This document shows, in pieces, positions 1-8,656 of a DNA stretch of 53,242 nucleotides. Position 1 is the stretch's first letter; every line of letters starts with the position of its first letter. Below the pieces are notes generated by a model. The model was not told the origin of the DNA. It ran no database searches and worked only from the letters and a program-made list of their open reading frames with translations. The position numbers and the translations under genes were made by a program. The DNA comes from Aerococcaceae bacterium DSM 111176 (GTDB lineage Bacteria; Bacillota; Bacilli; Lactobacillales; Aerococcaceae). The stretch is from positions 1 through 53,242 of the forward strand of contig JACBXN010000008.1 of the NCBI GenBank assembly GCA_015863215.1. The letters run 5' to 3'.

Positions 1-491
1 TTTTTTGACGGGGTACGGACATACCTCACAATAAAAGCCTCGGATTGGTACTGCCCATTTAATTATATAACGTAAACGTTTTCTTGTCATGGTTTAGAGT
101 GCGAAGCACTCTTAGGGTTTTTTTGGTTTTAAATGTTTTATTTACGTGTTCAAATTTAATCAATTTATCAACTCCTCAATCTAGAATTCTTTTTATTAAT
201 AAATTGTATGTTCAAACATTAACATTGGGCAAAAATCAAGTCAAAGCGATTTTTAACCAAATTTTCATTTTAAAACGTCGAAACCCTTTTTATTGTTGAT
301 AATATCGGTTTTACAGATTAAAATGTAAGCCCTTCGAATTTTTGAATACCCGTATTGAGTTTTACTAATGGATTATTAAATCACTCAGTCTGTGCAAAAT
401 AAAATGCACTCCTAAAAGGGGCGCGTTCGATTTATATCAAGTTACTTTTGAGTTGATATGTTGTAAAATAATAATACAAGGTGGTGGACAA
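1..491. other. Left edge, no convincing gene
   Basis: AT-rich stretch before the first supported gene. A + strand frame runs from base 1 to a TAA at 73-75, so the last 24 codons of an upstream gene could lie here, followed by the hairpin at 96-112. A minus-strand frame from an ATG at 88-90 also runs off the left end but has no ribosome binding site. Neither piece is long enough to identify. The rest, to 491, is low-complexity and would hold the promoter of the next gene. Confidence 0.5.
96..127 (+). terminator. Hairpin with T-rich tail
   Basis: AGAGTGC (96-102) and GCACTCT (106-112) form a perfect 7-bp stem with a GAA loop, followed after TAGGG by a T run. It would fit termination of a gene whose end lies at 73-75. 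Confidence 0.5.
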
Positions 492-1037
492 ATGGCTGAG
501 AGAAAGCTAAATCGTTTAATAGGCTATCTAATCGGAAGCTTTATTTTACTTGGATTTTTATTTTTATTTATTTTGATATTTACACAAATTCACCGTGAAG
601 GTCTGATGGGTTATATTTTTCATTGGCTTATGGGGATTTATTTGGTTGCACTCAGTATTGGTTTGCTAATGAATTTGGTAAGGAATTGGAGTAAGAAAAA
701 GTGGTATCTGAAGATCATTCAACCACTTGGTATATTACTTTTTACCTTCATGGGGATTGGTTATACAGTGACCGCCTACCAAGATCTACCATATGTTGAT
801 CAACCGGAATATGTGGAGTTACGTAATCTCGAAATTGACGCCGATTATTCTGGGGAAAGTCATGATTTTATTTTACTGGGAAATAGTAGCAGTGGCGCTG
901 AGTTTAAATTTTACCTAAATAGTACACATTACAATCAGGCACTCGGCTTACAGGAACATGGAGAGCTGGAAACGGCTAATGTATTTTACTTGCCCAATTC
1001 AAACATAGTTATGGCACTAGCTTATAATCAACCCTGA
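492..1037 (+). CDS. Hypothetical three-helix membrane protein
   Basis: I do not recognise a family. The 181-residue product starts at the ATG at 492, preceded by AAGGTGGTGG; an in-frame ATG at 453 lacks a comparable site. After a short basic N-terminus (MAERKLNR) it has three hydrophobic segments at about residues 9-33, 40-60 and 75-95. About 85 mostly polar residues follow, likely forming a soluble domain outside the membrane. There are no cysteines or catalytic signatures I can point to. It is monocistronic, converges on the amidase gene, and is followed by a long hairpin at 1085-1129. The reading frame and signals are good; the function is unknown. Confidence 0.75.
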   Translation: MAERKLNRLIGYLIGSFILLGFLFLFILIFTQIHREGLMGYIFHWLMGIYLVALSIGLLMNLVRNWSKKKWYLKIIQPLGILLFTFMGIGYTVTAYQDLPYVDQPEYVELRNLEIDADYSGESHDFILLGNSSSGAEFKFYLNSTHYNQALGLQEHGELETANVFYLPNSNIVMALAYNQP

Positions 1038-1084
1038 CATAAAATAGTAACCAAAGGGCTAGGCATAAAGTCCAAATACTAAAA

Positions 1085-1129
1085 AATCGCATAAAATCAC
1101 TGTTTCTAGGACAATGATTTTATGCGATT
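1085..1129. terminator. Bidirectional terminator, dispersed palindrome copy 1
   Basis: A perfect 15-bp inverted repeat, AATCGCATAAAATCA (1085-1099) with its complement at 1115-1129, lies between the convergent membrane-protein and amidase genes. T/A runs on both sides suit termination in both directions. Nearly the same sequence recurs at 44580-44626 and in diverged form at 11286-11331. Confidence 0.75.
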
Positions 1130-1186
1130 CTTTGTATATCAAATTATAAAATGCTATCTAATTTCAGACTTTCTCCAGTCTCTTTG

Positions 1187-2674
1187 TTATACGATACCAC
1201 TTCTTAAATACCCAGCATCCTCTAATTGTTTTGCTAGTTGCAGCAGTAAATATTCCCCACCTTTACGTGTTGAAAATTGAGCACCGAGTGGTAACCCATT
1301 ATCCAATTCATACATCGGTAAACTGATTGCAGGTTGACCGGTTAAATTCATCTGTTGAGTAAAAGGTGTCCAAGCCAAGCTATCTTCAAACATGTTCCAA
1401 ACAATTTCTTGTTGCTTAGCCGAAGCGAATTGTTCGATATTTTCTAACTGGTCAAGCAACTGATCAGAGTGAGTGAATTGATCGTGTGACGGGGCTGGAG
1501 CATTAGTTGCTGGCATTAACAATACATCATATTCTTCATGGAACGCCTCCGCAACAGCCGTTATCTCATCCCAATATGCCAACACCTGAGAATATTCTAC
1601 GCCTGAAATATTTAATCCCAATTGATAAATTGCCCAACTCATTAACTCCATATCCTCTTTAGTTACCGCTCGCTCCAAAGCTTTCTCAAAATCTTGCATC
1701 ATTGATGCAGTTTCTACACCATTCACTTTATAGTAAGTTTCCATCGCTTTAACACCATCAATTTCTGGCTCTGCTTCAACAACGGAGTGCCCGAGGGTCT
1801 CTAGTTTCTCAATGGTATCTTGCATCATCGCTTGGGCTTCAGGACTTACCGCTGATCCAATCGGGGATTTCATTGTATAGGCTATACGAAGTGGGCGATT
1901 TAATGGCATTAAACTTTCATGAACAATACGCGGTATCATAAAGGGTGCTTCAAATTGCTCTTCTTGCATCCACCTTAATAATGTCCACGTATCTCGAACA
2001 GACTTCGTTAGTGCAAAGTTTACACTAGCCCCCTGCCAACCTCGGTACCCACCTGGTCCAACAGGAATTCGTCCACGACTCGTCTTCAAGCCGATTAAAC
2101 CACTAAATGAAGCTGGGATTCGAATGGACCCTCCACCATCACTCGCTGTTACAATGGGCACCATACCCGCTTTCAAAGCAGCGGCCGCTCCACCACTAGC
2201 CCCGCCAGGATTGCGAGTTGCATCAATTGGTGAATTAACACTTCCTGTAAATTTGGAATCACTGATATTTTTAAAGCCAAACTCCGGTACATTCGTCCGT
2301 CCAACAACAATAAAACCAGCTGCTTCTATTCTTTGGGTAAAATTGTCTGTCTGATTAGCAACGTGGCCTTCCATTAATTTAGCGCCACTCATTGTCGGTA
2401 CGCCGTTTTGCGATTGACCTAAATCTTTCAACAAGATGGGCACACCGAAAAACGGTGGTAACTCACTTTTAGTTTTAGCGTCTAATGTCTTTAAATAATC
2501 ATCGTATTGCGCTGATTTATCACGCGCTTCGTCGAATGATTTAACCACCACTGCATTCAACGTTGGATTCAAGGTTTCAATATTAGTAATTGCCCTCTCA
2601 ACCAATTCAGTCACAGTCGTTTCACCACTTTGTATTTCTTGTGCGTAGTGGGTTGCATCAAATTCAAATAGCAT
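1187..2674 (-). CDS. Amidase (amidase-signature family)
   Basis: Hydrolyses a carboxamide or related bond; 495 residues is the usual length for stand-alone amidases of the GatA/AmiE-signature superfamily. The Ser-cisSer-Lys triad is visible: Lys83 in ILLKDLGQ, cis-Ser160 in GGASGGAAAA, and nucleophile Ser183 in SDGGGSIRIPAS. No gatC or gatB partner is adjacent, so a role in tRNA amidation is unlikely and the substrate is unknown. It reads in the same direction as the AbgT transporter but is separated from it by a strong terminator, so it is probably a separate unit. The start has a good site (GGAGAGAG) just upstream. Confidence 0.9.
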   Translation of the reverse strand: MLFEFDATHYAQEIQSGETTVTELVERAITNIETLNPTLNAVVVKSFDEARDKSAQYDDYLKTLDAKTKSELPPFFGVPILLKDLGQSQNGVPTMSGAKLMEGHVANQTDNFTQRIEAAGFIVVGRTNVPEFGFKNISDSKFTGSVNSPIDATRNPGGASGGAAAALKAGMVPIVTASDGGGSIRIPASFSGLIGLKTSRGRIPVGPGGYRGWQGASVNFALTKSVRDTWTLLRWMQEEQFEAPFMIPRIVHESLMPLNRPLRIAYTMKSPIGSAVSPEAQAMMQDTIEKLETLGHSVVEAEPEIDGVKAMETYYKVNGVETASMMQDFEKALERAVTKEDMELMSWAIYQLGLNISGVEYSQVLAYWDEITAVAEAFHEEYDVLLMPATNAPAPSHDQFTHSDQLLDQLENIEQFASAKQQEIVWNMFEDSLAWTPFTQQMNLTGQPAISLPMYELDNGLPLGAQFSTRKGGEYLLLQLAKQLEDAGYLRSGIV

Positions 2675-2805
2675 GTCTCTCTCTCCTTTGTCTTTGTCTA
2701 TTTAATATTATACATCTCACGTTTTTACTTACTTTCATTCCATCATACCATGATTCTAATTACGAGGTATGAATGATGTCACACCTAGCAGCAACATGAA
2801 CATGC

Positions 2806-2846
2806 AAAAAAAGCCTCAATAATCGAAGTTCGATTATTAAGACTTT
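2806..2846 (-). terminator. Terminator downstream of abgT-like gene
   Basis: AATAATCGAA (2818-2827), a one-base loop and TTCGATTATT (2829-2838) form a perfect stem, extended imperfectly by AAAAGCCTC and its near complement. The A run at 2806-2812 gives a U tail on the minus strand. Confidence 0.8.
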
Positions 2847-2857
2847 TCGAATAATTA

Positions 2858-4444
2858 TTATGGTAATGCAATTGGTGCTCCAGGGCCTAATGGTAGTCCG
2901 ATAACATACCAAACCACTAATAAGAGTGACCAAGCAATTAAGAATGCGATTGAATAAGGTAACATCGTAGAGATTAATGTTCCTAAACCTGAACGCTTAT
3001 CGTAACGTTGCATGAATACTAAAATCATCGCAAAGTAACTCATTAACGGTGTAATGATATTTACAACCGAGTCAGCAATTCGGTAAGCCATCTGTGTTAA
3101 TTCTGGCGTTAAACCTAATTGGAACATCATCGGTACAAAGATAGGTGCCATAATCGCCCATTTTGCCGAAGCAGAACCTAAGAATAAATCTAGGAAAGCA
3201 CCTAATAAAATAAAGGCTAAAATTAATGGTATACCTGTAAATCCAATTGACTCTAGGAAGATTGCTCCATTAACAGAAAGAATCGTTCCTAAGTTTGTAT
3301 AAGAGAAGTAGTTGATGAATTGCGCTGCGAAGAATGCCAGTACGATATACCCTGCCATTGAACGCATTGACTGTGTCATACTCTCAACAAAATCATCTGA
3401 ATTTTGGATTTTACCAATTGTTGCCCCATAAGCAAGTCCTGGAATAGCAAACAATAAGAAAATCGCAAAGATTAAACCATTTGATAAGAAGTTATCTAAG
3501 GTCATTTGTCCTGTCGCTTCATCAAGTGAACGTAATGCACCATTTTCTGGAATCATCAAGAATGCCATGATAGCAACTAAAATTAATAATGTAATTCCCG
3601 CATTGCGTAAACCACGATTTTCCTCGTCAGTTAATGCTTGACCGACTTTATCAAATTCATTATCTTCGTCTGATTCTGATACATCAGCTCCCGTATAATC
3701 AGAGAAACGTGGCGCAATAATCTTTTCAGTTACCCAAGTACCAACTAAAGTTAGTAAGAATGTCGAAGCAATCATGAAATACCAGTTTCCTGTTACTGAA
3801 ACACTATAATCAATACCCGCACTTGATAAAGCAGCATTTGTAATTCCAGATAGTAATGCATCTGTTGGTCCAACAATTAAGTTTGCTGAGAATCCACCTG
3901 ATACACCAGCGAATGCTGCTGCTAAACCAACGATTGGGTGACGCCCTGCTCCTGCAAAGACTGCCGCACCTAACGGAATAACGACAACATACCCCGCATC
4001 TGAAGCAATATTAGACATAATACCAACAAGCACAACAGTTGCTGTTAATAATGACGGTGGTACTGAGTGGACAACTTTTTTAATGGCATTACCAAGTAAT
4101 CCTGTCCATTCTGCAACTCCAACCCCTAACATAGCAACTAGTACAGTACCTAGAGGCGCGAAGCCAGTGAAGTTACTTACTGCACTGTTAAAGATATGCG
4201 CTAGACCTTCACCATTTAATAGTGATCGTGCTGCAATTTCAACATTTTCTCCCGCACGTGAGTCAAAAAACTCAACAGATAATCCTAGACGAAAAGCTAA
4301 TTCTGAAACCAGAATAATAATAGCGGCTAAAATTAGAAAAATGACAACAGGATGCGGTAAGGCATTTCCGGCTCTTTCAATAAAGCCTAACCATCCTGAA
4401 TTACCTTTTTGTTGTAATTCTCCTTGATTCTTTTTTTGAGACAT
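2858..4444 (-). CDS. AbgT-family transporter
   Basis: Multi-pass inner-membrane transporter of 528 residues, matching the AbgT family, whose E. coli member takes up p-aminobenzoyl-glutamate while others export sulfonamides. The family N-terminus is recognisable (GFIERAGNALPHPVVIF, about residues 20-36). Conserved segments include SNIASDAGYVVVIPLGAA near residue 145 and GFSANLIVGPTDALLSG near 184, and roughly a dozen hydrophobic stretches follow. An acidic cytoplasmic loop (about 245-270) lies between two membrane blocks. The gene appears monocistronic, with its own terminator. E. coli abgT sits beside M20 hydrolases abgA and abgB; here two M20D amidohydrolases lie 13 kb away in another operon, so any pathway link is only a suggestion. 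Confidence 0.9.
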   Translation of the reverse strand: MSQKKNQGELQQKGNSGWLGFIERAGNALPHPVVIFLILAAIIILVSELAFRLGLSVEFFDSRAGENVEIAARSLLNGEGLAHIFNSAVSNFTGFAPLGTVLVAMLGVGVAEWTGLLGNAIKKVVHSVPPSLLTATVVLVGIMSNIASDAGYVVVIPLGAAVFAGAGRHPIVGLAAAFAGVSGGFSANLIVGPTDALLSGITNAALSSAGIDYSVSVTGNWYFMIASTFLLTLVGTWVTEKIIAPRFSDYTGADVSESDEDNEFDKVGQALTDEENRGLRNAGITLLILVAIMAFLMIPENGALRSLDEATGQMTLDNFLSNGLIFAIFLLFAIPGLAYGATIGKIQNSDDFVESMTQSMRSMAGYIVLAFFAAQFINYFSYTNLGTILSVNGAIFLESIGFTGIPLILAFILLGAFLDLFLGSASAKWAIMAPIFVPMMFQLGLTPELTQMAYRIADSVVNIITPLMSYFAMILVFMQRYDKRSGLGTLISTMLPYSIAFLIAWSLLLVVWYVIGLPLGPGAPIALP

Positions 4445-4569
4445 TTTTATCCTCCTTTTTACTTAAAATCCAATTATACCTGAACCGTTTTCAATTTTAA
4501 AGGAAAAATAGGCAGTTTTGTGTCATAATTACGATTCTTTTTAGATAAGTTTCAAAAACGATATATTCG

Positions 4570-4657
4570 CCATTTTATGATGTTTCATGATAAACTAAAA
4601 TGGATTATTAATGAGAAGCATATTTAAAAAATTTAAAATGCAACTGATACTCATTAA
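4570..4657 (+). promoter_or_regulatory. Nested inverted repeats in 5' leader
   Basis: The leader of the following gene has CCATTTTA/TAAAATGG (4570-4577/4596-4603). It also has TTAATGAG/CTCATTAA (4608-4615/4650-4657), the latter enclosing a second pair, GCAT/ATGC. These could be an operator or an mRNA structure; I recognise no named element. Confidence 0.3.
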
Positions 4658-4683
4658 AAAATACAACGAACAGGTGATAATGA

Positions 4684-6150
4684 ATGAAAATTGCGATTGT
4701 AGGTTTTGGTGTAAGTGGCGCTGCGCTACTTATGGCATTAAAAACCTCTGGAAAGTTAGATAATAATGATGTTCAGGTGGATATTTTCGATCCCAGGGCT
4801 GAATTTGCGGTTGGTCCAGCTTATCAAAAAGACACGAAGTATTTGCTCCTAAATGCCTTCCCAACAGCAATGTCTTTAAACAATAATGAACCACTTGATT
4901 TCTCAAATTGGCTCGAACAGCATTACCCTCAATATGAAGCGAAAGTAGATTTAGTTCCGCGCACTATTTATGGCGAATATGCTAAAGAACGCATTGAACC
5001 TCTGTTAAATCTGGATAATGTGAATTATTATCAACAAGAAATTATCGATATCGATACACGTCAAGAAAACAATTCACTTTTATATCAATTGGAAGATGTT
5101 GACGGTGACCTCTACGATGATTACGATTACCTCTTCCTAGCGGTTGGGGTGCCTGATTATCAAGATTTCTACAATTTACGAGGAACACCTGACTATATCC
5201 ATAATCCATACCCGGTCATTGAAAAGCTAAAGGATATTGATGAAGATAAACATGTCGCGATTATCGGTTCTGGTTTAACTGCCTTTGATTTAGTTAATTA
5301 TTTAAGTCATGAAAAGGAATTGACACAACAAATTGGCGTTTTTACTAACAGACCTGAGTTCAACTCTTTACGTGTTCCCCCTTATCCTGGTGCAAAACTT
5401 GTTTATTCTTTAGATAAAGATTGGATAAATCAAGAACTCCAAGAAAATAAAGGGTTCATTCCTTTAGACCGTATTGTTGAGACCGTTCAAGCTGATATAA
5501 TTGCAAATGATATTGATTTAGATGCCATCCGTGCTAAATACGATCCAGTTGATTTAGATAAAACTTACCAAATTTATTTCGGGCACGAACATCCCGAATT
5601 ATCTAAGGTTCAAGCATATATCGCAAGACTCTCTCCAAATTTAGGGGACCTTTATATGGGCTTAACCAAAAGTGATCTTGTGCGTTTCCACCTGGATTAC
5701 GCCCCACTCTTTGCGCATTACCAAGTACGCTTAGCTCCGGATGCTGTTGAAAATATGTATCATTTAACCAAACAAGATAAATTATTTATTGTACCTGATT
5801 TAATTGAAATCGAAAAAGACAAACGATTTACATTGAAGAGTCTAAGCGGCGAAACGTTTGAGGCTGACATCGTAATTAATGCAACTGGATTTGCATACAA
5901 TACAGATTTAATAACTAAAGAAGAAAACGCACTACTTAGAAAGTTACTCGATAAAGGATTCCTTCTGGATAAAGATAAACGAGGTATACTTGTCACTTGG
6001 CCAGAAACGCAAATTATAAACCAGCAATTTGGTAAATTAGACACGGCTTTCTACATTGGGCCTTGGTTGACGAATACGCATTTTGGCAACAATAATGTCA
6101 AAGCCTTAGTCCGCAAGGCAAATGAAATCGTAGACAATTACATGGGTTAA
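4684..6150 (+). CDS. FAD/NAD(P)-binding protein, YdhS-like
   Basis: Probable flavin-dependent oxidoreductase of 488 residues. The N-terminal Rossmann motif GFGVSGAALLMAL (about 7-19) and the segment FAVGPAYQKDTKYLLLNAF are characteristic of the NAD_binding_9 (PF13454) proteins. A second nucleotide-binding motif, IIGSGLTAFDLV, lies near residue 195, and ATGFAYNTDL near 405 is the usual late ATG motif of such flavoproteins. The substrate is unknown. It is a single gene starting at the ATG at 4684, behind CAGGTGATAA. A structured leader precedes it. Confidence 0.85.
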   Translation: MKIAIVGFGVSGAALLMALKTSGKLDNNDVQVDIFDPRAEFAVGPAYQKDTKYLLLNAFPTAMSLNNNEPLDFSNWLEQHYPQYEAKVDLVPRTIYGEYAKERIEPLLNLDNVNYYQQEIIDIDTRQENNSLLYQLEDVDGDLYDDYDYLFLAVGVPDYQDFYNLRGTPDYIHNPYPVIEKLKDIDEDKHVAIIGSGLTAFDLVNYLSHEKELTQQIGVFTNRPEFNSLRVPPYPGAKLVYSLDKDWINQELQENKGFIPLDRIVETVQADIIANDIDLDAIRAKYDPVDLDKTYQIYFGHEHPELSKVQAYIARLSPNLGDLYMGLTKSDLVRFHLDYAPLFAHYQVRLAPDAVENMYHLTKQDKLFIVPDLIEIEKDKRFTLKSLSGETFEADIVINATGFAYNTDLITKEENALLRKLLDKGFLLDKDKRGILVTWPETQIINQQFGKLDTAFYIGPWLTNTHFGNNNVKALVRKANEIVDNYMG

Positions 6151-6273
6151 TGTCATACTTTCCCAAGATTGATCCTTTGCGGGTTCCATAACAATTTCAA
6201 TCAGGTTTGTTTATTGGTATAATTAGGTCAATACTAGGCTTCAATTTAATTTAAAATTATGGAGGTTTTAGAA

Positions 6274-7080
6274 ATGGCAGAGGTTATTTTCACCGTCGAT
6301 TCTGACGGATGCGCGATTGATACGATGACGTACAAGCATCAATTGATTATGGGTCCACTAGCAGCTGAGATTTTTGCTGTGCCCGAGGAAGAAAAGGAGC
6401 AATTTCTTGAAAATTGGAGCAATATTAACCTATTTTCAAAAAATCGTGGCGTGAATCGTTTCACTGGCTTGGTTTTAACGTTAAAATCAATCAATTACGC
6501 TGGGATGAATGTCGATAATTTATACCGCTGGGCAGAAGAGTTTGATATTTTATCACCAGACACGCTAAAGCCCGAAATTGATAAGTATGGCACAGATGAT
6601 TTAAAAGCAGCTTTAGAGTGGACGTTGGCAGTAAATGAAGGCGTGGCAAATGGGAAAGTGCACGACGATGTATTTGACGGCGCTAAAGAAGGGCTTCAGA
6701 AAATTTCTAGTTTGGGGAAAATTTACGTTGTTAGTACCGCAAACCGCGAAGCAATCACAGATGAATGGACACGCTACGATTTAATCGAATATGTAGACGG
6801 TATTTACGGGCAGGATAGTGGAAAGAAAGAAGACACTATCGGTAGTTTTATCGCTGAAGGAACTGATCCACACCAAATTATTATGATTGGTGATTCTCCT
6901 GGAGATTTAGTTGCTGCTGAAAAGAATAATGCTTGGTTCTATCCAATTCTTGTCGGAGCTGAAAAAGAATCTTGGGATGAACTGATTGAAACTGTTGCAG
7001 ATAAATTTGCCAATGGTGAATTTACGCAAGAAGATCATGATCACTATAAGCAAAAGTTCTGGGATAATTTAGATAAATAA
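6274..7080 (+). CDS. HAD-superfamily hydrolase
   Basis: Predicted cytosolic phosphatase-type hydrolase of 268 residues. I start it at the ATG at 6274 because the in-frame ATG at 6259 overlaps the GGAGG that serves it. HAD motif I is VDSDGCAID with nucleophile Asp9 and general acid Asp11. Motif II is the Ser/Thr in VVSTAN, motif III a Lys in SGKKEDT, and motif IV is MIGDSPGDL. The residue after DxDG is Cys instead of the usual Thr or Val. A helical cap of about 130 residues lies between motifs I and II, as in the beta-phosphoglucomutase/phosphoglycolate phosphatase group. The substrate cannot be told. A terminator follows directly. Confidence 0.85.
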   Translation: MAEVIFTVDSDGCAIDTMTYKHQLIMGPLAAEIFAVPEEEKEQFLENWSNINLFSKNRGVNRFTGLVLTLKSINYAGMNVDNLYRWAEEFDILSPDTLKPEIDKYGTDDLKAALEWTLAVNEGVANGKVHDDVFDGAKEGLQKISSLGKIYVVSTANREAITDEWTRYDLIEYVDGIYGQDSGKKEDTIGSFIAEGTDPHQIIMIGDSPGDLVAAEKNNAWFYPILVGAEKESWDELIETVADKFANGEFTQEDHDHYKQKFWDNLDK

Positions 7081-7091
7081 TTTACATTAAT

Positions 7092-7136
7092 AAAGACGAT
7101 ACGAACAGTTAAGCACTGTTGGTATCGTCTTTTGCT
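7092..7136 (+). terminator. Terminator after HAD hydrolase
   Basis: AAAGACGATAC (7092-7102) pairs perfectly with 7122-7132. Inside it, AACAGT pairs with ACTGTT, and a short T-rich tail follows. Confidence 0.85.
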
Positions 7137-7185
7137 TATATGAATTTGAGATAGTTGATTTGGAATAGGTGTGGTTCGAATCGGG

Positions 7186-7370
7186 TAATAACTTTTTGTT
7201 CCTAAAGAGTTATCACTCAAAAGATAGTTATGATGAACAACTTTTTATTTTAATCGAGTTGTTACCCGAAATTTAGGGTTTTAGATAACAACTTTTCATT
7301 TCAAAAGAGTTGTTACTCAAAATAAAGGATTTTAGATAACAACTTTTCATTTCAATGGAGTTGTTACCCA
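7186..7370. repeat. Tandem hairpin array A (51-bp period)
   Basis: Four units fill the gap between the HAD and DUF1801 genes. Left arms are at 7188-7193, 7236-7242, 7287-7293 and 7338-7344; right arms at 7208-7213, 7257-7263, 7308-7314 and 7359-7365. The last three units have arms AACAACT and AGTTGTT, with spacings of 51 bp. In the first unit the arms are ATAACT and AGTTAT: one position has changed in both arms, so pairing is kept. The loop is about 14 nt, AT-rich. No coding potential is seen. Confidence 0.8.
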
Positions 7371-7397
7371 AAATAGACAAATTAGTTGATTACTCAA

Positions 7398-7772
7398 TTA
7401 CCTCCAGAATTTTGGATAGCCTTTTTTATCTTCCATATTAAACACGATCATATCGTCAATCAGCTTAATATCAAACGGTTTATTCCATGGCATACGGATT
7501 AATTGCTTTGTGTAATCCATTTCGTGCTCATCTAAATAATCCTGAAATTGGCGAATCCCCTTACCTTCTGGCGCAACAGCAAGATGCTTTTTAGCTGTTG
7601 AGAAACCAATAATGTAGGTTCCGTCCTGTGAAAACATTGGTTGAGACCATTTTATTTCGAGTTCTAGTTCAGGAAATTTTTCTTGAATATGTTGGACTAA
7701 ATCCTCGACATATTCACGGTGTTCCGTATTATCGATACTATTATAAAATTCTTCAATCGTGTTAAGCGTCAT
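7398..7772 (-). CDS. DUF1801 / YdhG-like iron-chaperone family protein
   Basis: Small cytosolic protein of 124 residues belonging to the DUF1801 (YdhG/YdeI) fold, the superfamily of the Bacillus frataxin-like protein Fra. The typical segments are EIKWSQPMFSQDGTYIIGFS (about 40-59), KHLAVAPEG and LIRMPWNKPFDIKLIDDMI. Family members have been linked to iron delivery, but there are no cysteines here and few obvious metal ligands, so I infer only the fold. It appears monocistronic, upstream of a tandem hairpin array that may also end its transcript. Confidence 0.8.
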   Translation of the reverse strand: MTLNTIEEFYNSIDNTEHREYVEDLVQHIQEKFPELELEIKWSQPMFSQDGTYIIGFSTAKKHLAVAPEGKGIRQFQDYLDEHEMDYTKQLIRMPWNKPFDIKLIDDMIVFNMEDKKGYPKFWR

Positions 7773-7864
7773 AAAATCAGCTCCTAAAAGTATTGTTTTA
7801 CCTTATTATAAAAGAATCCACATTATGAAACAATTACTGTGGCATAAAATCTTGCATATCACAA

Positions 7865-8572
7865 CTATACTAGCTGTCCTAAAGCATGGTATAAAATAAC
7901 CGCGGCGATTATCGCAAGTACAGCCGGTGTTAATATATTGGAAAAGCGCGCGATGAGTGCATAAATTTTGACATATAGCCGGTCGAATTGATCATGGGCA
8001 TATTTGTAGATTAGGAAAAGCACTAATAATGGCGACATATACAGTAGATTATAAAATAATAGCGCAAGAATAACGGCAAGCGCTGAGTAATCGTTCGTGA
8101 AAATATAACCTAAAAAGGCAAAGTAAGGAAAAGCCGTCGATAATTCAGAAATCGTGGTTGCAGCTCCAATTAATACGAGTGCCTTTGGCGTAACTGACGT
8201 TACTTTAATGGCTGTCCCGTCTTTTTCGAATTGGTAGTTTGTCGCTACTTCAATTTTAGCGCGAATTTTCGGTTTGATAAATTCCCAAACTGCGAGTAAT
8301 GCTAGGATGAACGCCAAGATTATCTCGACAGTGATTAATGCGGTTTGATAATTTTGGTTAATATATTCAAATCCAATGACAAAAATATCAAGAAAACCAA
8401 AATAGACTAAGAGCCCTCCCACTAAATTAACGACTCCAGTGGAAAAAATAAAATACAATGTGTGCCATGGCTTTTTAACCATCCCTTGCAATACAAAGAG
8501 CATCGAAATCCCGAATGGATTTAGACTATCCGCTAATCCTAAAGAAATAGTAGACATTAATAATGAGATCAT
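7865..8572 (-). CDS. GAP/LysE-like six-helix membrane protein under guanidine riboswitch
   Basis: Integral membrane protein of 235 residues with about six hydrophobic helices. The N-terminal motif SLGLADSLNPFGISMLF resembles the start of GAP-family (Sap, PF11139) and LysE/CcdA-like transporters. A hydrophilic loop lies near residues 100-125. I start it at the ATG at 8572: the TTG at 8584 lies in the GGAGG that serves this ATG. The 5' leader is a guanidine-I riboswitch with an intrinsic terminator, so expression should rise when guanidinium accumulates. That makes an export role for guanidine or a derivative plausible. No SMR-type Gdx/YkkCD genes or guanidine-degrading enzymes are next to it. 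Membrane nature is secure; family assignment and substrate are less so. Confidence 0.8.
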   Translation of the reverse strand: MISLLMSTISLGLADSLNPFGISMLFVLQGMVKKPWHTLYFIFSTGVVNLVGGLLVYFGFLDIFVIGFEYINQNYQTALITVEIILAFILALLAVWEFIKPKIRAKIEVATNYQFEKDGTAIKVTSVTPKALVLIGAATTISELSTAFPYFAFLGYIFTNDYSALAVILALLFYNLLYMSPLLVLFLIYKYAHDQFDRLYVKIYALIARFSNILTPAVLAIIAAVILYHALGQLV

Positions 8573-8607
8573 ATTTTCCTCCAAAAAAATTTTTTCAATT
8601 GATAAAA

Positions 8608-8656
8608 TAAAAAAAGCCTAGGAGTCCACAAATTGTGAAAACTCCTAGGCTTTTAT
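8608..8656 (-). terminator. Riboswitch-controlled intrinsic terminator
   Basis: A perfect 14-bp stem (8612-8625 with 8641-8654) is followed on the minus strand by a U run. Its 5' arm is the same segment that closes the aptamer, so aptamer and terminator exclude each other: ligand binding should allow read-through into the membrane-protein gene. Confidence 0.85.

Noticed and set aside
1-90. Minus-strand frame from the ATG at 88-90 with a CxxC-like pair
   Set aside because: There is no ribosome binding site, it overlaps a competing + frame that ends before a terminator, and 30 residues are too few to identify.
84-299. Open frame of 71 codons on the + strand
   Set aside because: It begins just before the hairpin at 96-112, has no ribosome binding site and an AT-rich low-complexity product.
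2124-2354. Proline/alanine-rich open frame opposite the amidase gene
   Set aside because: It is the antisense shadow of the conserved amidase signature region, with no start signals.
1187-2674. Amidase as GatA of the tRNA amidotransferase
   Set aside because: There is no gatC or gatB beside it, and the sequence reads as a stand-alone amidase.
4475-4495. cre box upstream of the AbgT gene
   Set aside because: TGAACCGTTTTCA is one base short in the left half and does not fit WTGNAANCGNWNNCW.
7186-7370. Array A as a CRISPR
   Set aside because: The units have no unique spacers between identical repeats, contain internal palindromes, and there are no cas genes.
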